Part shown: positions 1 through 7,652 of the stretch, in pieces | Position numbering within the stretch: position 1 is the stretch's first letter | Layout of the letters: every line of letters starts with the position of its first letter | NCBI GenBank assembly: GCA_023458315.1 | Contig: JAEXAH010000078.1 | Span: 1 to 30,553, forward strand | Reading direction: 5' to 3' | Source: Pseudomonadota bacterium | GTDB taxonomy: Bacteria > Pseudomonadota > Alphaproteobacteria > Rhodospirillales > Magnetospirillaceae | Length of the DNA stretch: 30,553 nucleotides | Made by a program: the position numbers and the translations under genes | Notes under the pieces: generated by a model | What the model was told of the DNA's origin: nothing | The model's database searches: none | Seen by the model: only the letters and a program-made list of their open reading frames with translations

Positions 1-3000
1 GCCTGGGTGTCGGCGGCCTGGGCGGTGCTGGCGGCGTCGGCAGCGGCCTGGGCGGCGGTGCTGGCCGCCGAGGACTTGGCCGCCACCTGGGCGGCGGCGC
101 CGTCCACCAGGGAATTGGCGCTGTCCATGCGGGTGGCGGCGGTGCCCAGCGCCGCCTCGGCGGCGGTGATCTTGGCGGTCAGGGTGCTGTTGCCCAGGGC
201 CAGGGCCAGGGCCTTGATGGCCGCGAACGAAGTCTGGGCGCCGCCCAGGTTGCTGTTCATGGCCTCCAGCGGCTTGGCGCCGGTGGTCAGGGTGGTGACA
301 CGGGCGGTCAGCACCGAGGCGACGTCCACGGCGCCCGCGTTGTTGCCGGTGTCGCCGTCCAACTGGCGGGCGGCGGCGTCGGCGGCGTCGCGGGCGGTAT
401 TGGCGCTGGTCAGGGCGGCGTCGGCCTTGGTCAGCGCCAGGGCGGCGTCGGCGGCGCTGGCGGCATTGGCCAGGGCCTCGTAATCCTCGGCCTTGGTCAC
501 GGCCTGGTTGGCCTGCTCCAGATAGGATTGGGCCAGGGCCTGCTGCTGGATCAGGTCGGCGCGGATGGCCACCAGCTTGTCGTAATCGGCGGCCGCCTTG
601 GCCATCACCTGATGGGCCAGGGCCTGGGCGGTGGCACTGGCATTGCCCAGGCTGGCGGGCAGGTTGTCCGACAGGTCCAGGGCGTTGTAGGCGGTGAAGG
701 CGGTGGGGTTGCCCGCGCCGCCGATGGCGGCATCCACGGTGTTCAGCAAGGTGCCGATCTTGGTCACGGCCGCCTGCACCAGATCGAGGGCGGCGTCGGC
801 GGCGGCGGAATCCACGCTGCCGACGGTGGCGGCGGCCAGGGCGGCGGCGGCCTTTTGCGCCGCCACGTTGACGCTGCCCAGCACGGTGTCGATGGTGCTG
901 TCGCCGCTGACGCCCATGGCCTTCTGCGCCGCCTGCATGGCGGCGCTCATCATGGATTCCACCTGCATCTGGGCGGCGGTGGCGTCGTACATTTCCGTCT
1001 TGATGGCGACGGCGGCGTTGGTGGCGGCGGTCGAGGCGGCATCCAGCGCGTCGGCGTATTGCGTCGCGGCGGTTCCGGCGGCGGTCGAGGCGGCGGTTTC
1101 GGCGGCGCGCGCGGCGTCGGCGGCGGTGTGCGCGGCGTCATAGGCGGCGATGGCGTTGTCGTAGTCGGTCTTGACCGTGCCGACCGTCTCGATCCACAGC
1201 TTGATCGCCTGGGCATAGGTGTTGTCGGCGATGTCGGTGGTGACGCCGGTGTCGTTGACCACCGCCAGCAGCGCCGTCAGCTTGCCCGCGACCGTGGTGT
1301 CCAGCACCGCATCCTTGGCGGTCTTGCCGGGATTGGCGGTCAGATAGGTGTTCACCGCGTCCTTGTAATCGCCAAGGGCGGTGGTGACGGCGCCATCGAT
1401 GCCGTACCAGTCAAGGGCGTGGGTGGACTGGCCATAGGCGGCGACGTAATCGTCGATGGCCTTGGCCAGACCGACCTGGGCGGCGGCCCAGGTCTGTTGC
1501 TGGATGTCGCGCACGGCGGCGCTGGCCGCCTCTTGGATCAGCGGCGAGCGGGCGTTGCTGCGGGCGGTGGCGGCGTCGGCGGTGGCCTGTTCCGAAGCCA
1601 GCCGCTTGCTTTCCAGCGTCGTCTGGGCGGTGTCCGACGCGGCGACCGCGGCGACCTTGGCGTCGATGGCGCTGCTGTCGCGCCAGGCGGCGGCGGCGGC
1701 CAGATTGTCGGTGTCGGTCAGGGCGTTCAGGTGCAGACGGGCCAGGGCCAGATCGGTTTCCGCCGCCGTCTTCAGGGCGGTGGCGGCGGCCAGCGCCGCC
1801 ACGGCGGGGCCAAGGTTGCCCGCGGCGGTCTGGGCCTGGGCGTACAGCGAGACGATGTCGTCGGTGGTCGGGTCGCCGTCATCCACCGCGTTCTGGATCT
1901 CGGTGATGCGGGCGTTCAGATCGCCGGCCGTGGTGGCGGATTCCGACAGCAGATAGGCGGCGTGGGCGGCTTCCTGCTTGGCGCGGATCAGTTCGACGAT
2001 GCGCTGGACCTCGGCCACGGCGGCGGCCTCGGCCGCCGACAATTGCGCGTCGCGGGCATCCAACTGCTTGAGGAGGTCGTTGATGGCGGCCTGCACCGCC
2101 TCGCTTTGCGCGTTCTTGGCGTCGGCCAGCAATTTGGTGATGGCCTGCTGCGCGTCGGCCGCCTGGCGGACCGAGGTTTGCAGGGCCAGCGCCTGTTCCA
2201 CCGCGTTCTGCACCGCCTGGGTGGTCTGGGGCGGGAAGGTGGGGGCGGGCTGGGGCGGCGGCGAATACGGCTGGTCCTGGTTGGGATTGTTGCCCGGGTT
2301 GTAGGCGGGCGCCAGACTGCCGGGATTGGGCAGCGCGCCCAGCGAATTCCCGGCCAGCGCCTGGACCTGGGCGGGCGACATCTGCACGCTCAGCAGCGTG
2401 CCGTTGGGCGACACCTGGGCGGCCAGACCGGGGATGTTGACGGTCAGGGTCTGGCCCGACGGGGTGGTGACGATCAGTTCGCCCGCCACGCCCCCGGCCT
2501 CGGCCATCAGCACCACCGTCTGGGTGTTGCCCGCGCCCGCCGTGCCGCGCACGCCCACGGTCATGGCCGGGGTCTTGATGGTCAGCGCCTCGGGCGCGGT
2601 CTTGGGAATCTGGCCCGAGACGAAGGTGAACGCCCCCTTCAGCACGGCAATGTTGCCGCTGCCGGTCTGGGCGGCGGGATCGTAGACCAGATCATCCAGC
2701 ACCATGCGGCCGCCGGAACCCAGCGAAAAGGTGGTGCCGTCCTCGAACGTCACGCCGATGGCGCCGCCCTGGCCGGTTTCGATCACGTCGTCGGGAAACA
2801 CCGGGTCGCCCTTTTTCAGCACGGTGCGGCTGCCGTCGGCGTGACGCACCGTCACCGTGCCGGTCTGCACCGACACCGTGCCGATGGGGGTCTGCGCGGC
2901 GGTGGCGGCGGCCTGGGCATATTGGCCGGGCGCCATGGGACCGGCCAGGGTGGCGGCCAGATCGCCCTCGACCATCGCGCCGTCGGGCGACACCAGGGTC

Positions 3001-3209
3001 GGGGCCGGTTGCTGGGCAAAGAAATCCTTGATCAGGATGCGGGTGCCGTCGGGGCCTTCCAGGATCAGGTCCGGTCCGGCACGCAGGTATTCCGCCGATT
3101 GCAGGAAATCGGTGCTGGGAAGTGTCACCCGCCCGCCGACCGGCGCCTCGATCACCGTCGAGAATCCGCCCGCCTGCTGGCCCGCGCCGTTACCCGCCAC
3201 TTTCGTCAT
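1..3209 (-). CDS. Large FecR-domain, Ala-rich coiled-coil protein (C-terminus outside window)
   Basis: The frame is open from an ATG at 3209 to the left edge, giving at least 1069 residues. Residues about 109-223 are a FecR-type domain of the kind found at the start of giant repetitive or RTX-like surface proteins. It carries the motifs TVTVRHADGS, KKGDPVFPDDVIETG, FEDGTTFSLG, FTFVSGQ and TPAMTVGVRGT. A Pro/Asn-rich hinge (about 293-328, including SPPPQPAPTFPP) leads into more than 700 residues rich in Ala, Asp, Gln and Lys, with heptad-like spacing and predicted to be long helices. No Sec signal peptide is visible, which fits type I secretion of such proteins, but no transporter gene is in view. 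The start is supported only by a weak GGGGAC about 11 bases upstream. Long plus-strand open frames across it are an effect of GCC/GGC codons. Adhesin or surface-filament function is inferred. Confidence 0.8.
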   Translation of the reverse strand, partial: MTKVAGNGAGQQAGGFSTVIEAPVGGRVTLPSTDFLQSAEYLRAGPDLILEGPDGTRILIKDFFAQQPAPTLVSPDGAMVEGDLAATLAGPMAPGQYAQAAATAAQTPIGTVSVQTGTVTVRHADGSRTVLKKGDPVFPDDVIETGQGGAIGVTFEDGTTFSLGSGGRMVLDDLVYDPAAQTGSGNIAVLKGAFTFVSGQIPKTAPEALTIKTPAMTVGVRGTAGAGNTQTVVLMAEAGGVAGELIVTTPSGQTLTVNIPGLAAQVSPNGTLLSVQMSPAQVQALAGNSLGALPNPGSLAPAYNPGNNPNQDQPYSPPPQPAPTFPPQTTQAVQNAVEQALALQTSVRQAADAQQAITKLLADAKNAQSEAVQAAINDLLKQLDARDAQLSAAEAAAVAEVQRIVELIRAKQEAAHAAYLLSESATTAGDLNARITEIQNAVDDGDPTTDDIVSLYAQAQTAAGNLGPAVAALAAATALKTAAETDLALARLHLNALTDTDNLAAAAAWRDSSAIDAKVAAVAASDTAQTTLESKRLASEQATADAATARSNARSPLIQEAASAAVRDIQQQTWAAAQVGLAKAIDDYVAAYGQSTHALDWYGIDGAVTTALGDYKDAVNTYLTANPGKTAKDAVLDTTVAGKLTALLAVVNDTGVTTDIADNTYAQAIKLWIETVGTVKTDYDNAIAAYDAAHTAADAARAAETAASTAAGTAATQYADALDAASTAATNAAVAIKTEMYDATAAQMQVESMMSAAMQAAQKAMGVSGDSTIDTVLGSVNVAAQKAAAALAAATVGSVDSAAADAALDLVQAAVTKIGTLLNTVDAAIGGAGNPTAFTAYNALDLSDNLPASLGNASATAQALAHQVMAKAAADYDKLVAIRADLIQQQALAQSYLEQANQAVTKAEDYEALANAASAADAALALTKADAALTSANTARDAADAAARQLDGDTGNNAGAVDVASVLTARVTTLTTGAKPLEAMNSNLGGAQTSFAAIKALALALGNSTLTAKITAAEAALGTAATRMDSANSLVDGAAAQVAAKSSAASTAAQAAADAASTAQAADTQ

Positions 3210-3324
3210 ACCCGTCGTCCCCGATATCGCGGTGCCCGCCGCGTGCCCACAAGAAACCTGATGTGATGCAATATGTAGAAGTGTATCAAAATATCCCATC
3301 CGCACGGGGAGGGAAATCAGCGCA
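3210..3324. promoter_or_regulatory. Divergent intergenic region between FecR-domain and FGE-fold genes
   Basis: These 115 bases separate two divergently read genes and must hold both promoters. The central part (about 3258-3300) is clearly AT-richer than the surroundings. I could not find a convincing -35/-10 pair, so only the location is claimed. Confidence 0.4.
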
Positions 3325-3993
3325 ATGCCCTACGAACGCCTTTTAGCCGCGTTTTTTTTCGGGGCCATGCTCCTGAATTTCCCGGGATATGCACAGGGTG
3401 TGGAGTATCAATCCCTGGTTGCCGTTCCCTTGCCGTCAGGCGCGCTGGAGTTCTCGCGCTCGGAAGTCACCTTCGACCAGTGGCAGCGTTGCGTCGCGGC
3501 GGGGGCCTGCCGTGGCGGACAGGATGATCACGGCTGGGGGCGCGGGGCACGGCCGGTGATCAATGTCACCTGGAACGACGCCCGCGACTACGCGGCGTGG
3601 CTGTCGGGGGTGACGGGCCGCGCCTGCCGCCTGCCGACCGAGGCGGAATGGCAGCAGGCCGCCGCCGCCGGAACCGCCACCGCCTTCTGGTGGGGCGACG
3701 CCCCCGGCCAGGGCATGGCCAATTGCCGCGACTGCAATCCGCAGCCCGTCTACGGCACCACTCCGGCCGGGTCTTTTCCGCCCAATCCCTGGGGGTTGCT
3801 GGACATGAACGGCAATGTCTGGGAATGGACCGAGGATTGCTGGCAGCCCGGCGCCGCCATCTGCCCGCAGCGGGTGATCAAGGGCGGTTCCTGGTATTAT
3901 TACTCGGCCAACGCCACCGCCCGCGCCCGCGCCCGCGGCCATGCCGATCAGGGCAGCTACAATATCGGCTTCCGGGTGGTGTGCGCGCCGTGA
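3325..3993 (+). CDS. Secreted FGE/SUMF1-fold protein lacking catalytic cysteines
   Basis: The gene encodes 222 residues with an N-terminal signal peptide (hydrophobic stretch about 5-23, likely cleavage after YAQG). The rest is one formylglycine-generating-enzyme/sulfatase-modifying-factor domain: SEVTFDQWQRC, PVINVTWNDARDYAAWLS, CRLPTEAEWQQAA, GLLDMNGNVWEWTEDCW, KGGSWYYYSANATARARARG, IGFRVVCAP. True FGEs carry two copper-binding cysteines just after GGS; here those positions are Tyr, Ser and Ala. The domain is therefore probably a binding module or a pseudo-enzyme. Several other Cys (QRC/GAC, NCRDC, EDC/AIC) suggest disulfides in the periplasm or outside the cell. A GGGGAGGG stretch lies about 11 bases before the ATG. 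It is divergent from the FecR-domain gene with a 115-base shared control region, so a functional link to that surface protein is possible but unproven. Confidence 0.85.
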   Translation: MPYERLLAAFFFGAMLLNFPGYAQGVEYQSLVAVPLPSGALEFSRSEVTFDQWQRCVAAGACRGGQDDHGWGRGARPVINVTWNDARDYAAWLSGVTGRACRLPTEAEWQQAAAAGTATAFWWGDAPGQGMANCRDCNPQPVYGTTPAGSFPPNPWGLLDMNGNVWEWTEDCWQPGAAICPQRVIKGGSWYYYSANATARARARGHADQGSYNIGFRVVCAP

Positions 3994-4004
3994 CACTCTA
4001 TGTC

Positions 4005-4028
4005 CCGGTGATCGGACCCGATCACCGG
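4005..4028 (+). terminator. Hairpin downstream of the FGE-fold gene
   Basis: A perfect 10-bp stem (CCGGTGATCG / CGATCACCGG) with a GACC loop starts 11 bases after the stop codon of the FGE-fold gene. No T-tract follows, so termination is likely but may not be purely intrinsic. Confidence 0.5.
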
Positions 4029-4105
4029 CGCCCTCAAGTGGCGGGCGGGGCGCGTCCGCGCCCCTTGCCTCCCGCGGCATAAGCCGCGCGGCCCTTTGGG
4101 CCTAC

Positions 4106-4136
4106 CCCCTCCGATGAGTTTCTCTCATCGGAGGGG
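4106..4136 (-). terminator. Strong hairpin ending the flgD-flgL operon
   Basis: A perfect 13-bp stem (CCCCTCCGATGAG / CTCATCGGAGGGG) with a 5-base loop begins 3 bases past the flgL stop codon. Two more hairpins, 4073-4088 (CGCGGC-ATAA-GCCGCG) and 4090-4102 (GGCCC-TTT-GGGCC), lie beyond it. The gene pair is convergent, so the cluster can serve both strands. Confidence 0.6.
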
Positions 4137-4138
4137 CC

Positions 4139-5044
4139 TCAGAGATATTTGACCAGACTTAGGCTGGACAGGTTGCCCAGGGCGGAATAGGACGCCTCGA
4201 GCTGGGTCTTGTACTGGGCGATCTTCACCGCCACCTCGGCGGTATCCGCTTCCTTGAGGGTGCTGGCGATGCCGTCCAGTTGCTCCAGCGCCGCGTCCTG
4301 GCGCGACCGCGCCGCCTCCAACCGGGCCGAGGTGTTGGACAGGCCGCTCTGGATGGCGATCAGGGCGTCCAGGGCCTCGGTCGCCAGATCATAGGCTTCG
4401 TCCACCGAATCGCCGTCCAGCGGCGATGTGGTCATGGTGGCGACGATGTTGGCGGCGCGCAGTGCCTGCTCGAAGCCGCTGGCGTCGGCGGTGACGCCAT
4501 AGGCGATGGTCTGCTGGCCCGACACCCGTACCACCGATTGCTCGGAATCGCCGCTGTAATAGCTGGTGTCGGCGGCAGAGGGCGACGACGGCGCGACCAG
4601 GGCCGAGACGTCCACCGGCGCGGTGTCGGTGTTGCTGCCCGCGAACAGGTAGCGGCCGTCCATGCGCAGGTTCATCAAATCGGTCAGATCTTCCAGCAGG
4701 TCGGCGCCGGTGTCGTTCAGGCCGTCGGCGTCGGCGGTGGTGGACTTGGCGGCGCTCAGGGTGCTGCGCAGGCTGGTCAGGGCGTCGATCATGCTGCCGA
4801 CGTTGGAATACATGGCCTGCACCCGGTCGTTGGCGATGCCGGTATTGTCGGACCAGGTTTGCAACTGGGCGGCGGTGGCCTCGGTGGACAACAGCGACGC
4901 CGCCCTGGTGCCCAGCCCGGCATAGGTGGCTGATTGCAGGCCCGACGCCTGTTGGGTCGAGGCGGTGGCGTATTTGGACTGCACGGCCAGGGACGACCGC
5001 AACATGGTTTCGCCCAGGCCGAAGGTGGAGACGCGTCCGATCAT
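4139..5044 (-). CDS. flgL: Flagellar hook-filament junction protein FlgL (HAP3)
   Basis: The gene encodes 301 residues with the flagellin-like ends typical of FlgL. The N-terminus is MIGRVSTFGLGETML followed by a Ser/Thr/Gln-rich helix. The helical C-terminus (TAEVAVKIAQYKTQLEASYSAL) ends in LSLVKYL. The motif MDGRYLFAGSNTDTAPV in the first half is diagnostic, since most FlgL proteins have DGRYLFAG or close to it. FlgL is exported by the flagellar type III apparatus and joins FlgK to the filament. The start lies 3 bases after the flgK stop, with GAGGTAAGCC before the ATG, so the pair is translationally close-coupled. It is the last gene of the flgD-to-flgL unit, followed immediately by a strong hairpin. 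Confidence 0.95.
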   Translation of the reverse strand: MIGRVSTFGLGETMLRSSLAVQSKYATASTQQASGLQSATYAGLGTRAASLLSTEATAAQLQTWSDNTGIANDRVQAMYSNVGSMIDALTSLRSTLSAAKSTTADADGLNDTGADLLEDLTDLMNLRMDGRYLFAGSNTDTAPVDVSALVAPSSPSAADTSYYSGDSEQSVVRVSGQQTIAYGVTADASGFEQALRAANIVATMTTSPLDGDSVDEAYDLATEALDALIAIQSGLSNTSARLEAARSRQDAALEQLDGIASTLKEADTAEVAVKIAQYKTQLEASYSALGNLSSLSLVKYL

Positions 5045-5047
5045 GGC

Positions 5048-6739
5048 TTACCTCACGGCGGTCAGCAGGTCTTCGAACATGGCCTTGACCGCGCTCAGCA
5101 CCTGGGCCGAGGCGGCATAGGCGTTCTGCAATTCGCTGATACGGGCGGTTTCCTCGTCGGTGTTGACGCCGTATTGCGACGAGAAGGTGTCGACCAGCGT
5201 GCCCAGCGTGGTTTCGGCCGAACTGGCGCGGCTTTTGGCGCTGGACAGCATGGTCGAGACGCCGCTGACCAGATCGGCGGCGGCGTCGGAAATGCCCGCC
5301 GCGCGCAAGGCGTCGGCCAGTTCGGTCGCCAGCGTGCCCGAACCCGCGCTGACCGCGCTGTCGCCCGCCGCCAGCGTCCCCGTGGTGGACATGCTGCCCA
5401 CCGGAAAGCGCGTGCTGTCGCCCGCCAGGTCCGACTTGACCTTCAGGGCGGCGGCGTCGTCGCCCACCAGCACGTCGTTCAGGCCGAAATATCCCGAGAA
5501 ATTCTCGCCGCCCATGCTGCCGCCCGCCACGGCGACGCCGTTGGACGACGAATCGGCGGCCAGCACCAGATGGCCCGACGCGTCCAGGCTGGCCGACAGG
5601 CCGGACACCGTGTTCAGCGCCGTCAGCAGGTCGTTGACCGTGGCATAGGACGACAGGGTGAAATCCGCCGTGGACACCACGGCGCCATCGGCATCGGTGA
5701 CGGCCACCCGCAAGGTGCCGCTGGCCGCCAGGGCGTCGCCGGCGGACACGCTTTCCGACCCGGTCAGGGTGTTGGGCGGTGGCGCGGCGCTGCCGCTATT
5801 GGCGATGGCGTTGACGGTGTCGCGCAAGGTGACGGCCAGGGCGTCCACCTCGTCCTGCACCGCCGTCAGGGTGGTGTCGCGCAGCGTGACCAGCCCGGCG
5901 ATGGCGCCGGTGGACAGGCCGCTGGTGATGTCCTTGCCGTCCACAATGATGCCCGACAGGTCGCCGGGATAGGTGCTGGTGCCGTTGACGGTGCCGGTGG
6001 CGGTGAAGGCGAGTTCGTGCACGCTGCCGCCCACCAGCACCTGTCCCGATTGGGCGTAGACCTGCATGGCGCCGCTGGAATCGACGAAACTGGTGATGCC
6101 GATCTGTTCCGCCACCACCTGAAGGGCGGCGTTGCGCTGGTCCTCCAGGTCCGAGGTCGGCTGGCCCGACGCCCTGGCCAGGGTGATGGCGTCGTTCAGC
6201 GAATCGATCTGGTGCAGGGCGTCGTTGACGGTATCCACCGCGTCGGCGATGGCGTTGTCGGCCTTGGCGCGCAGGGTCTGCACCTGGTCCGAGGTGTCGC
6301 GCAGGCTGGCGGCGGCGTCTTCCAGGTCGGTGACGACCTGCGCCTTCAGGGTATCGCTTTCCGGGGTGGTGGCCAGTTCGTCCAGGGCCGATTCCAGGCT
6401 GGACAATTGGGTCGCCAGGGTGTCGCCGGAACCGTCGCTGGACACGGTGCCCAGGGAATTGCTCAGGGTTTGCAGGTATTGGTACAGGATCTGCGCGGCG
6501 CCGTTGCCGGACGTGGCCTCGACGATGCCGTCGACCAGATAGGAATCCACCTTGCTGCCGATGGCGGCGATGGATACGCCGCTGGCGACGCCGCCATTGA
6601 TCACCGTGCGCTGGCTGGCGGTCTTGGCGGTATAGGTGACGTCGTCGGCGTTGGCGATGTTGCTGGACGCCACCGAGATCCGGGTCTGGATGGCGCGCAG
6701 CGAGGACGTGGCGGTGCTGAGTGCGGCGGACAGGGTCAT
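5048..6739 (-). CDS. flgK: Flagellar hook-associated protein FlgK (HAP1)
   Basis: The gene encodes 563 residues. The N-terminus (MTLSAALSTATSSL, then SVASSNIANADDVTYTAKTA) carries the rod/hook-family SSNIANA motif. The C-terminus (NTDEETARISELQNAYAASAQVL, then MFEDLLTAVR) is the FlgK signature. FlgK forms the first ring of the hook-filament junction and is a substrate of flagellar type III export. I chose the ATG at 6739 because GGGAGG stands 7 bases upstream and the protein then starts at the conserved family N-terminus; a longer frame to 6802 would overlap the upstream gene. The middle region is Ala/Ser/Asp/Val-rich and variable, as usual. It is followed 3 bases later by flgL. Confidence 0.95.
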   Translation of the reverse strand: MTLSAALSTATSSLRAIQTRISVASSNIANADDVTYTAKTASQRTVINGGVASGVSIAAIGSKVDSYLVDGIVEATSGNGAAQILYQYLQTLSNSLGTVSSDGSGDTLATQLSSLESALDELATTPESDTLKAQVVTDLEDAAASLRDTSDQVQTLRAKADNAIADAVDTVNDALHQIDSLNDAITLARASGQPTSDLEDQRNAALQVVAEQIGITSFVDSSGAMQVYAQSGQVLVGGSVHELAFTATGTVNGTSTYPGDLSGIIVDGKDITSGLSTGAIAGLVTLRDTTLTAVQDEVDALAVTLRDTVNAIANSGSAAPPPNTLTGSESVSAGDALAASGTLRVAVTDADGAVVSTADFTLSSYATVNDLLTALNTVSGLSASLDASGHLVLAADSSSNGVAVAGGSMGGENFSGYFGLNDVLVGDDAAALKVKSDLAGDSTRFPVGSMSTTGTLAAGDSAVSAGSGTLATELADALRAAGISDAAADLVSGVSTMLSSAKSRASSAETTLGTLVDTFSSQYGVNTDEETARISELQNAYAASAQVLSAVKAMFEDLLTAVR

Positions 6740-6770
6740 GGCGGCCTCCCGGGGCGCGGCGGCGCGGGCT

Positions 6771-7235
6771 TCAGGCGTGGTAATCCTTGCCGAAGGCGGC
6801 AAGGCGGGCGTTCAGGGGCACGTCGCCGCGGGCGTTGTAGGGGGCGTTCTCGCGCGCTTCGGACCGCACGGCGGCCATCACCGCCTCGACCCGGCGCCTG
6901 GAGGCGGTCAGGGCGGCATCCAGGCGGGTCAGGTTCTCGGCGGTGGTTTCGCGCAGCAGCAGCACGGCGGCCATCAGCTTGTGGGCGAAGGCCGGGTCGG
7001 CCGACAACAATTCGGCCTGGGTGTCGGCCCATTCGGCGTACAGATCCTCGTAGCACTCCGACAGTTCCAGCTTGCGGTCGATCCCCGCCGACAGCGCGGC
7101 GGGCAGACCCAGGGCCAGGGCGGCGTTCTCTTCCTGCATCACCTCGGTCAGTTCGGCGACCACGGACAGCAGGCGGTCGGGCAGGTCGGCGTGGGAACCG
7201 TATCCGGCGTGCGGCAGGGTGGCGTTGGGCAGCAT
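6771..7235 (-). CDS. FlgN-like flagellar export chaperone (probable)
   Basis: The gene encodes 154 residues, almost entirely helical, with a Leu/Ala-rich core (LLSVVAELTEVMQEENAALALGLPAAL) and the C-terminal YNARGDVPLNARLAAFGKDYHA. Alphaproteobacterial FlgN-like proteins have this layout, and FlgN binds FlgK and FlgL before export. The position directly upstream of flgK and flgL is the usual place for that chaperone. The ATG at 7235 is preceded by GAGGAGAACGCC; an upstream in-frame start would run into the neighbouring gene. Sequence similarity to FlgN is weak by eye, so the call rests mostly on context, size and helix content. Confidence 0.7.
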   Translation of the reverse strand: MLPNATLPHAGYGSHADLPDRLLSVVAELTEVMQEENAALALGLPAALSAGIDRKLELSECYEDLYAEWADTQAELLSADPAFAHKLMAAVLLLRETTAENLTRLDAALTASRRRVEAVMAAVRSEARENAPYNARGDVPLNARLAAFGKDYHA

Positions 7236-7272
7236 GGCGTTCTCCTCGCTCACGGCGTTGCTCCTGGTGGGC

Positions 7273-7632
7273 TCAGCGGTGCTTGCCGGGATGGGCGGCG
7301 CGGCCATAGGCGGTGGCGGCGCTGGTGTGGGTGCTGACCTTGCGCAATTCGCGGGACAATTCGTTCATCTGGGCTTGCAGGGCGTCCACCAGCCCCTCCA
7401 GGTCGTGCACCGCCACCAGGATGTCGCGGCGCAGGACGCGGCGGTCGCCGTCGGGCAGGGTGGCCAGTTGGGCGGCGACGCGGCGGGCCATCTCCTCGGC
7501 TTCCAGATGCGCGGTTTCGTGCGGCAGCAGCCGGGCCTGGGCGGCGGCCATGGCGCGCCGGGCGCGGATGTCGGCCAGTTCGACGACGGCGGACAGGGAA
7601 TTGTCCTTGGCAGGGGCATTCTTGCGGGGCAT
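7273..7632 (-). CDS. Small helical protein of unknown function in the flagellar operon
   Basis: The gene encodes 119 residues that I do not recognise as a named family. It is charged and helical: DIRARRAMAAAQARLLPHE, then LDGLVDA-type heptads (LEGLVDALQAQMNELSREL), suggesting a coiled coil over residues about 72-95, and a basic tail ending PGKHR. The start has a good GAGGAGAACCGCC ribosome site. It sits between flgE and the flgN-like gene in the same direction with short gaps, so co-expression with hook and junction proteins is nearly certain. A chaperone, regulator or hook-length accessory role is possible, but nothing in the sequence decides it. There is no signal peptide or membrane segment. 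Confidence 0.8.
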   Translation of the reverse strand: MPRKNAPAKDNSLSAVVELADIRARRAMAAAQARLLPHETAHLEAEEMARRVAAQLATLPDGDRRVLRRDILVAVHDLEGLVDALQAQMNELSRELRKVSTHTSAATAYGRAAHPGKHR

Positions 7633-7652
7633 GGCGGTTCTCCTCGGCGGGC

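Noticed and set aside
528..3266. Long plus-strand open frame of 912 codons over the FecR-domain gene
   Set aside because: Its translation is low-complexity Gly/Arg/His/Val, the mirror of Ala-rich GCC codons on the minus strand, where the FecR domain is unmistakable.
3850..3993. Possible diversity-generating retroelement target in the C-terminal part of the FGE-fold gene
   Set aside because: Such target proteins often use this fold, but no reverse transcriptase and no template repeat of this region was seen in the window, and the codons show no excess of AAY.
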